The notes under the pieces: model-generated
Database searches by the model: none
The model's input: the letters and a program-made list of their open reading frames with translations, nothing else
What the model was told of the DNA's origin: nothing
Shown: piece by piece, positions 57,156-64,000 of the stretch
Numbering within the stretch: position 1 is the first letter of the stretch
Layout: the number at the start of each line of letters is the position of its first letter
Assembly: GCF_035046485.1 (NCBI RefSeq)
Contig: NC_085136.1
Span: forward strand, 322,924,175 to 322,988,174
DNA length: 64,000 nucleotides
Origin: Aedes albopictus
Taxonomy: Eukaryota; Arthropoda; Insecta; Diptera; Culicidae
Direction of reading: 5' to 3'
Program-made: the position numbers and the translations under genes

Positions 57156-59790
57156 AGGAATTGCCGACAGAATTTCTCCTGGAATTTCTGAAGGAATTCC
57201 TCCTGGAATTTCAAAAAAAAATCCTTCAGGAATTTCCAAAAGAGTTTCTCCAGGAATTTCCGAAGGAATTTCCAAAGGAATTCCTCCAAGAATTTCCAAT
57301 GGAATTCCTCCGGGAATTTTTAAGAAATTTCTCCAAAAAAATCCGAAGGAATTCCTTCAGGAATTTCCGAAATAAATGCTCCACGAATTTCAGAAGGAAT
57401 GCATCCAAGAGATTCCGGAGGGATTTCTCCAGGAATCTCCGAAGAAATTCCGAAAGAATTCCTGCAGGAATTTCCTCAATCTTCAAACGAATTCGTCCAG
57501 CAATTTCCGAAGGAATTCCTCCCGGAATTTCCGAAAGAATTCCTCCAGGAATTTTTGAAGGAATTCCTAACGGAATTTGTAAAGAAATTCCTCCATGAAT
57601 TTTCGAGGGAATTCCTCTTGAAATTTCCAAAAATAAAATCCAAAAAGACTTTCCTAAAAAAATTCTTCAGGAATTTCCGAAGGAATACCCCCAGGAATTT
57701 CCTAAGGAATTCTTCCAGTAATTTCCGAAGAAATTATTCCAGCAATTTCTGAAGCAATTCCTCCTGGAATTTCCAAAGGAATTCGTCCAGTAGTTTCCGA
57801 AGGAATTCCTCCAGGAATCATAAAAAGCATTCCTCTAAGAAATTTAGAATGATTTTTTTCCAGGAATGTCCTAAGGAATTCATCCAAGGATTTTTCAGGA
57901 ATTAATCTATAGATTTCTGAAAGAATTCCTCCAGAAATTTCCGGAGGTATTCATCCAACATTTTTCGAGGGAACTTCCCAAAGAATTTCCGAAAGAATTC
58001 TCTCAGGAATTTCCGAACGAATTCTTTCAGGAATTTCCGAAGGAATTCCTTCCAGGAATTTGCGAAGGGATTCCTCCAAGAATTCTGATTTTTTTTAAGG
58101 AATTCCTCCAGGATTTTTGAAGGAATTGCTTCAGGAATTTCCGAAGCAATTCCTCCCGGAATTTCCGAAGCAATTCCTCCCAGAATTTCCGAAAGATTTC
58201 CTCCAGGAATTCTTAAAGAAATTCATTCTGGAATTTCCGAATGAATTCCTCCAGGAATCTCCAAAGGAATTCGTCCAGCAATTTCCGAAGGAATTCCTCC
58301 CGGAATTTCTGAAAGAACTCCTCCAGAAATTTCCGAAAGTATTCATCAAAGATTTTTCGAAGAACCTCGCCAAGGAATTTTCGATGGAATTCCTCCAGTA
58401 ATTTCCGAACGAAGTCCTTCAAGAATTTCCGATGGAATTTCTCCAGAAATTTCAAAAGGAATTCTTCAGGATTTTGCAAAGGGATTCCAAAAATTTTGGA
58501 AGGAATTCCTCCAGGAATTTTCAATGGAATTCCTCCAGAAATTTCCGAAGGAATTCCTTCAGGAATTTCCGAAAGAATTCCTCCAGGAATTCCTAAAGGA
58601 TTTTCTCCTGGAATTTCCGAATGAATTCCTCCGGGAATCTCCAAAGGAATTCGTCCAGCAATTTCCGAAGGAATTCCTCCCGAAATTTCTGAAAGAATTC
58701 CTCCAGGAAATTTTAAAGGAATTCCTAATGGAATTTCCGAAGGAATTCCTCCCGGAATTTCCGAAAGAATTCCTTCAGGATTTTCCGAAGGAATTCTGCT
58801 AGAAATTTCCGACGGTAATTCTCCAGGAATTTCCAAAAAAAATCTAAAAAGAATTTTCGAAAAAATTCCTCCAGGAATTTCTGAAGGAATTCCTCCAGGA
58901 ATTTCCGAAGGAATTCCTCCAAGAATTTCCAAGAGAATTAGTCCAGCAATTTCCGAAGGGATTCGTCCAGTAATTGCCGAAGAAATTATTGCAGGAATTT
59001 CCGAAGGAATTCCTCCTGGAATTGCCAATGAAATTCGCCCAGCAATTTCCGAAGGGAATCCTCCCGGAACTTCCGAAAGAATTCCTCCAGGAATTCCTCT
59101 TGGAATTCCAAAGGAATTCGTCCAGCAATTTCCGAAGGAATTCCTCCCGAAATTTCTGAAAGAATTCCTCCAGGAATTTACGATGGAATTCCTCCTGGAA
59201 TTTCCGAATGAATTCCTTCAGGAATTCCGCTAGGAATTTCCGAAGGAATTCCGCTAGGAATTTCCGAAGGAATTCCTGCAAGAATTTCCAAAAAAATCCA
59301 CAAAGTATTTCCGAAAAAAAATCCTCCACGACTTTCCGAAGGAATTCCTCCAGGACTTTCGGAAGGAATTCCTCCAGGAATTTTCAATGACATTCGTCCA
59401 GAAAATTCCGAAGGAATTCCTCCAGGAATTTCCAAAAGCATTTCTCCAGGAAGTTTGGAATTATTTTGTCCAGGAATTTCGTAAGGAATTCACCTAAGGA
59501 TTTCCTCACGAATTTCTCTATGGATTTCTGAAGGAATCTCCGAAGGTATTCATCCAAGGTTTTCCCAAGGAACTGCCCAAGGAATTTCCGAAGGAATTGC
59601 TGCAGGAATTTCCGAAGGAGTTCCTTCAGAATTTTCCGATGGAATTCTTCCAAGAATTTGCGAAGGGATTCCTCCAGGAATTTTGAATGGAATTCCTTCA
59701 GGAATTTCTAAAGGAATTCCTCCAGGTACTTCCGTAGGAATACCCTCAGAAATTTTCGAAGGTTTTCCTCCAAAAATTTCCGAAGGAATT
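57142..59790. repeat. 24-bp array, right arm
   Basis: Units close to GGAATTTCCGAA plus GGAATTCCTCCA, the complement of the left arm. They run to about 59790, where non-array sequence with the right terminus begins. The longest resulting ORF (271 residues, minus strand 59028-58213) is pure repeat. Confidence 0.9.
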
Positions 59791-59948
59791 CCTGCATACA
59801 TTAAAAAAATACGAGGATGCAGGAGAATTTTATTTTTACTAGTCAAAAACAGCTCTGATCATCTAAGTTTTTCGGTTAAGTTAGAATATAGTTGATCGGT
59901 CAGGGGGGGGCCACGGCCCCCCTCTGCCCCCCCCTGGCTACGCCCTTG

Positions 59949-60158
59949 ATCATAGTTACTGAGAGCCAAACTGAGAGCATAACTTGACTTTTTTGTCAAT
60001 CGGCCAGATTGCAAACGTATATCGTGAGTCAGGCAAATGACTACAATATCATACAGCCCACGGAATCCTAAACCGACCATGAAATCGAACCCAGATACCC
60101 TTTGTTTAATACTGTTCAACAGCCGCACATTTACCGCTTGAGCTAAATAACCGCCCGT
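59949..60158 (-). mobile_element. Feilai-like SINE, 5' part (split by the 7.3-kb element)
   Basis: The minus strand from about 60158 reads GGCGGTTATTTAGCTCAAGC (A box), GGGTTCGATTTC (B box, about 60092-60081), ACGATATACGTTTGCAATCT and GCTCTCAGTAACTATGAT. It continues, after the insertion, at 52627. The head-body-tail order matches the Feilai group. Confidence 0.8.
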
Positions 60159-60495
60159 GGCATCGCATCGTCTTTGACTTCATTAGCGTTGGTGACGCGA
60201 CGCGACACGACGCCATGCGACGAAATCCCAATATTCAACAATTGGCTGGAGCTCGTCCCGGTTCTGGAGTAATTAGTCATTTTCAACCACGCTATTGCAG
60301 GCGACACGGGACCGACGTACACAAGCAATTTTTCTTTACCTTACGGGGTGAGATAATGGATGTCGTGGAGAGTGATTTTGGAGTGATTGAGCCATGTAGT
60401 GAGAAAATGAGTGCCGGTTGTCTAATGAGTGTCAATTACGAGGTAATAATTGTTTCGATCAATGTGTGGGGCGCAGTAAAGGAAGTGCAATGCGT
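60159..60495. other. Unassigned DNA upstream of an RTE copy
   Basis: CG-rich words (GACGCGACGCGACACGACGC near 60191) and no recognisable gene. Some of it may belong to the RTE 5' end. Confidence 0.4.
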
Positions 60496-62545
60496 GCTAC
60501 AGACCTCTTGAGGTCATTAGGCTCTTCCCAGATACTTCTATCCCTACGTCCGAGTAGCACCAGCCGGGCTGCGAGCAACTTTCGGAAAAATCCTATTACC
60601 AACTCCGGTGGGAACTGTGGTCGTTGGTTGACAGAGACAGGGTCTATTTTCCACGAGGAGGAGTGGCTCACAACGGCGTTTGATCCCCATGTTAGGGGTA
60701 CCGGATCGACATCTAAGCGCCAGGGAAGGACTCTTAGCTCAATTGTGTGCTATGGTCCTCCGAAAAAAAGGAGGTTGGTGTCTGGCCTTACGAGCCAGCT
60801 GTAGAAAACCATTGCATTGTAACAGAATAATACGAACCGAGACCAACGGCGATGACCGTAGCGAACGAGAAGCAACTGATGATCTTTTAGATTCATTGGG
60901 AGCACCCGCATACTCGCCGATCTACTGAAGAACCGCGGATTCGGCATCGTAGCGCTGCAGGAGGTGTGTTGGACAGGATCCATGGTGCTAACGTTTAGAG
61001 GTAATCATACCATCTACCAGAGCTGTGCGGCAACACACGAGAGCTGGGAATAGCTTTTTATTATGATGGGCGACATATAGAAGCGCGTGATCGGTTTGTG
61101 GTCGTTCGATAAAAGAATGTGTATGTTGAGGATCATGGGCCGACTTTTTAAACTTCAGCATAATAAACGTGCACAGCCCACACTCCGGAAACACTGATGA
61201 TGACGAAGACGCATTTTACGTGCAGCTCGAACGCGAGTACGATCGCTACCCAAGCCATGATGTCAAGATCATCAGAGGAGCTCAGGTACGCCAGGAGGTG
61301 GAATTCAGACCGATGATTGTGAAGTTCAGCGCCCACCAGCTGACGAACGGAAGCGGCCTACGGCTCATTGATTTCGCCGCCTCCAAAAATATGTGGCCAT
61401 ACGTAACACCATTTTCCAACACAGCCCCCCTTATCGTTACGCCTGGAGATCACCGCAGCAGGAATTGCAAATCGATCACGTTCTGATTGACGGACGGCAC
61501 TTTTCCGACATTATTGACGTCAGGACCTATCGTGGCGCTAAAATCGACTCCGATTAATATCTGGTGATGGTCAAACTGCGCTCAAAAAGTTTCCGTCATC
61601 AACAATGTACGGTACCGGCGACCACCGTAATCTAGAGCGACTGAAGCAACCGGATGTCGCCTCAGCATACGCGCAGAATTTCGAGGCAACATTGCCAAAC
61701 GAAGGCGAGTTCGATGTGACTCCTTTAGAGGACTGCTGGAGAACTGTAAATGCAGCCATCAACGACGCAGCTGAGAGCACCATCGGGTACGTGGAAAAGA
61801 GTGGACGAAACGAACGGTTTGCAGCACGGGCGGTAATGCTGCAGCAAGGAACCCGGCAGAACGTGGAATGTTACAAACAGAAGCGGAACCAGCAGACCCG
61901 CCTCTTTCGGAGGAAGAAGCGCCTCGCCTGGAAGTACGAATGGAGCTGCTGTGCCCTTTCCAAGAATCACGGAAGTTCTACGAGAATCTCAACGCATGTC
62001 TCAACGGCTTCGTACCGCGAGCCGAAATATGCAAGGATAAGAACGGGGACCTCTTGACGGACGGACGTGGGATGATCGAAAAGTGGAAGCAGCACTTCGT
62101 TGAACACCTGAACATGTTGGAGATCATGGGGAGACCACGACAACGGAGGAAACGACTACACCATTGCAGCAGAGGACGGAAATGATGCAACTCCCACGCT
62201 GAAGGAAGTTAACATGCCATTCATTAGCTCAATCAGTCGGTGAGGATGGTATCGCAGCTGAACACATCAAGATGGGTCCAGAAAAGTTAGCCACCTGTCT
62301 GCACAGGTTGACAGTCCGGATCTAGGGAACCGAACAGCTACCGGAGGAGTAGAAAGAAGGGGTAGTCTGCCCCATTCACAAGAAGGCGACCATTTAGTAT
62401 GTGAGGACTTCAGAGCGATCGCCATTTTGAATACTGCCTACAAAGTTCTATCTCAGATCATCATCCACCGTCTGTTACCTGAAACGAAAGCGTTCATAGG
62501 AAGTTAACAAGCCGGCTTATTCGACGGCCGATCGATAACGAACCG
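60496..62545 (+). pseudogene. RTE-like element, 5' UTR to RT start (decayed)
   Basis: The 5' region matches 13490-13850. Endonuclease remnants read LQEVCWTGS (about 60950), VHSPHSGNTDDDEDAFY, LRLIDFAASKN, QIDHVLIDG.HFSDIIDVRTYRGA (about 61470-61540), then LERLKQPDVASAYAQNFEAT, LLTDGRGMIEKWKQHF and EDFRAIAILNTAYKVLSQII. It ends near 62545 just after AGLFDGRSIT, before RT domain A. Many frameshifts and stops. More decayed than 13490-16745. Confidence 0.8.
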
Positions 62546-63746
62546 GACCCCCAAAAATACCGTATGCCATTGCCCATGTAGATCGTGATCTGGCGAGTAT
62601 TGAACGTGACCGGAATGAAGACCGGCAGCCGCCAACCAAGTATTGTGGCGTTAAAAAAACTGATTTGTTTTAAATACATAGGTACATGTACCATGGCTTT
62701 AAACTTATCACAACGCCACCATTGTACTTTTATTCAAAGCCATCACCCGAAGCCCACCGATTTTCAAGGAAATCTTTTCGACTTATATGGCGCTTGGTGG
62801 GAAAACTTATCTCATTAATTAAGCTGTGGGCCATGATGTGTGTGAGTGCGTGTCTCATCTCGAGCTGAGGTGCATGTAGGTCCTGAGGCCTTCGTTCCGA
62901 TGCTGAAAGTTTATGACAGATAGGTTTGCAATGCTGTTGAGGTGTGCGATGTAGAAAAGTTGTCATGTTTTCTATTTGAGTTTCTGTCTGTAGTGAACTC
63001 TTTGCTTCCGGGATGATTAGAAAAGCAATAATACACTTGCTATTTGAGGAAACCGACAATGTGATGACTTTTTCTCGCTGTGTTGTATTGTATAAAGGTG
63101 AATCAATGTAATGGATAGTTTCTTCAAAACCATTGAAAAACTGATATAAATTTAATATCTATAACACCGGATCTTTAGGAATCTATCTATGGGAATCGGA
63201 TAGAGTAATTGTACCAAAGCTACGCTTCAAAACTTAAAGCACCATGTTACAACAAGTAGTATACATTTGTTTTATTTTCAGTGAGGGAAACCAATTCTCG
63301 TTTTATGAAACTGTTACGCACGCTATTGATTGACAATAATAAAAAAAAGTCGATATCACCAGTGCGGCATCATCCATGTACGCCAGTAGTAAAAAGTTTT
63401 CGAATTCATATCAGTTGCTAGTTGTTAGCAATGAATATGAAGCTCGATATGTAATTATGTCGGTTAATCGGTGCTGATGGGTAGAACACCATAAACGAAC
63501 AATGAAAGTGTATTTAAAGAGCATTTTATCACGATGCCGAATCCTGCCACATGTAGAGATAAACAGTGTTTGCTTCCGTTCTGTTTTGTGACATAAACGT
63601 GATAATTTATGAGATTAAACAGTTTATTTATATATGTAAAATTTCATAGGTGAACCAAGCCAAATGGACAACGTTGAAATGCTTTGGCATTCGTCAACGT
63701 CTTCGATGAACGAATTGAAATTTAAATTGAAATAATAATTCACTTG
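62546..63746. other. Unassigned DNA
   Basis: AT-rich sequence without coding motifs or repeat boundaries that I can define. ORFs of up to 109 residues are not recognisable. Confidence 0.45.
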
Positions 63747-63754
63747 CTCCTATG

Positions 63755-63900
63755 CATAGGCGCCAACTTAGGGGGGGCAAGCATAGGTTTACCCCCCCCC
63801 CCCCCCCCCCAATATTTGACGATTTTTTAATTTTCCCATACAAAATATCTGAAAAAACAGGCTTTGCCCCCCCAATAATTTCACCAAGTTGGCGCGTCTG
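63755..63900. mobile_element. 146-bp hAT-type MITE
   Basis: The ends CATAGGCGCCAACTT and, reversed, CAGACGCGCCAACTT are flanked by a perfect 8-bp CTCCTATG (63747-63754 and 63901-63908). The interior has a C-tract of about 20 (63793-63811) and G7/C7 runs. No coding capacity. Confidence 0.85.
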
Positions 63901-63985
63901 CTCCTATGAGAATTGAACCCACGACTCCTAATCCACAAGACGGGCGCTTCTTTCCTCCAACCTACGGAGCCACTTGATTATAGAA
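63901..63985 (-). repeat. tRNA-like (SINE head) segment next to the MITE
   Basis: The minus strand from about 63975 reads GTGGCTCCGTAGGTTGGAGG (A-box region), GTGGGTTCAATTCTCAT (B box/T arm) and AGGAGC, which pairs with GCTCC near its start. The anticodon arm does not fold properly. The MITE inserted exactly at its 3' edge. Confidence 0.55.
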
Positions 63986-64000
63986 CTAAACCCGACTCAA

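Larger units (their letters stand above)
52628..59948. mobile_element. 7.3-kb foldback-like element built of 24-bp repeats
   Basis: The 15-bp terminal inverted repeat CAAGGGCGTAGCCAG is perfect at both ends. It is flanked by a perfect 8-bp duplication ATCATAGT (52620-52627 and 59949-59956). G/C-homopolymer-rich stretches follow inside each end. The interior consists almost entirely of 24-bp units in opposite orientation about a centre near 57137, so the DNA can fold back over more than 2.5 kb. It carries a nested hAT-like element at 53980-55112. No transposase is visible, so it must be mobilised in trans; the 8-bp duplication suggests a hAT-type enzyme. Confidence 0.85.

Noticed and set aside
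58213..59028. 271-residue minus-strand ORF and other long ORFs at 55.5-59.8 kb
   Set aside because: They are translations of the 24-bp repeat, overlap open frames on the other strand, and show only octapeptide repetition.
36630..59790. CRISPR array suggested by regular repeats
   Set aside because: Units are contiguous and degenerate without spacers, and the genome is eukaryotic.

Overview
This is repeat-dominated nuclear DNA from an insect, most likely an Aedes mosquito. The evidence is a full-length Feilai-type SINE with pol III boxes, a diagnostic 3' body, a (GAA)n tail and target duplications. Several RTE/JAM-like non-LTR fragments, many MITEs with 2-, 4- and 8-bp target duplications, and an AT-rich background with short introns agree with this. 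I found no convincing host protein-coding gene. The window reads as intergenic or large-intron DNA made of nested transposons and minisatellites. By-eye alignments support the boundaries below; no searches were run.

Layout. 1-4.6 kb: head-to-head fragments of one or two non-LTR elements, with a small hAT-like MITE inside the RT piece, then unassigned DNA. 4.8-9.25 kb: a degenerate array of 24-bp units whose orientation flips. 9.4-16.75 kb: fragments of an RTE-like element, a Ty3/gypsy pol remnant on the minus strand, and the best RTE copy (about 13.5-16.75 kb). 16.75-25 kb: AT-rich DNA with several MITEs and tRNA-like modules, an RTE fragment split by an 850-bp TA-flanked element, and another RTE fragment. 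26.1-30.55 kb: a nearly complete pogo/Tigger-like DNA transposon with introns, catalytic D-D-D residues and subterminal repeats, broken by one nonsense codon and a 1.28-kb insertion. 30.9-36.6 kb: RTE 5' remnant, more 24-bp arrays, a tRNA-derived SINE, and MITEs. 36.6-52.1 kb: arrays of a second, 21-bp minisatellite in alternating orientation, including two paralogous blocks. One block carries a 2.3-kb long-inverted-repeat element; the other gives its empty site. 40.1-41.6 kb is an apparently unique island. 52.63-59.95 kb: one 7.3-kb foldback-like element made almost wholly of 24-bp units in inverted orientation. It has 15-bp terminal inverted repeats and an 8-bp target duplication, and it splits a Feilai-like SINE. 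60.5-62.5 kb: another decayed RTE copy. The end holds a hAT-type MITE beside a tRNA-like module.

The main novelty is that the minisatellite arrays, whose unit lengths are multiples of three and so give long spurious ORFs on both strands, appear to be the arms of mobile foldback-like elements. The 52.6-59.9 kb copy is supported by termini, a target duplication and an interrupted host SINE. Nothing in the window looks like an operon or a CRISPR array.
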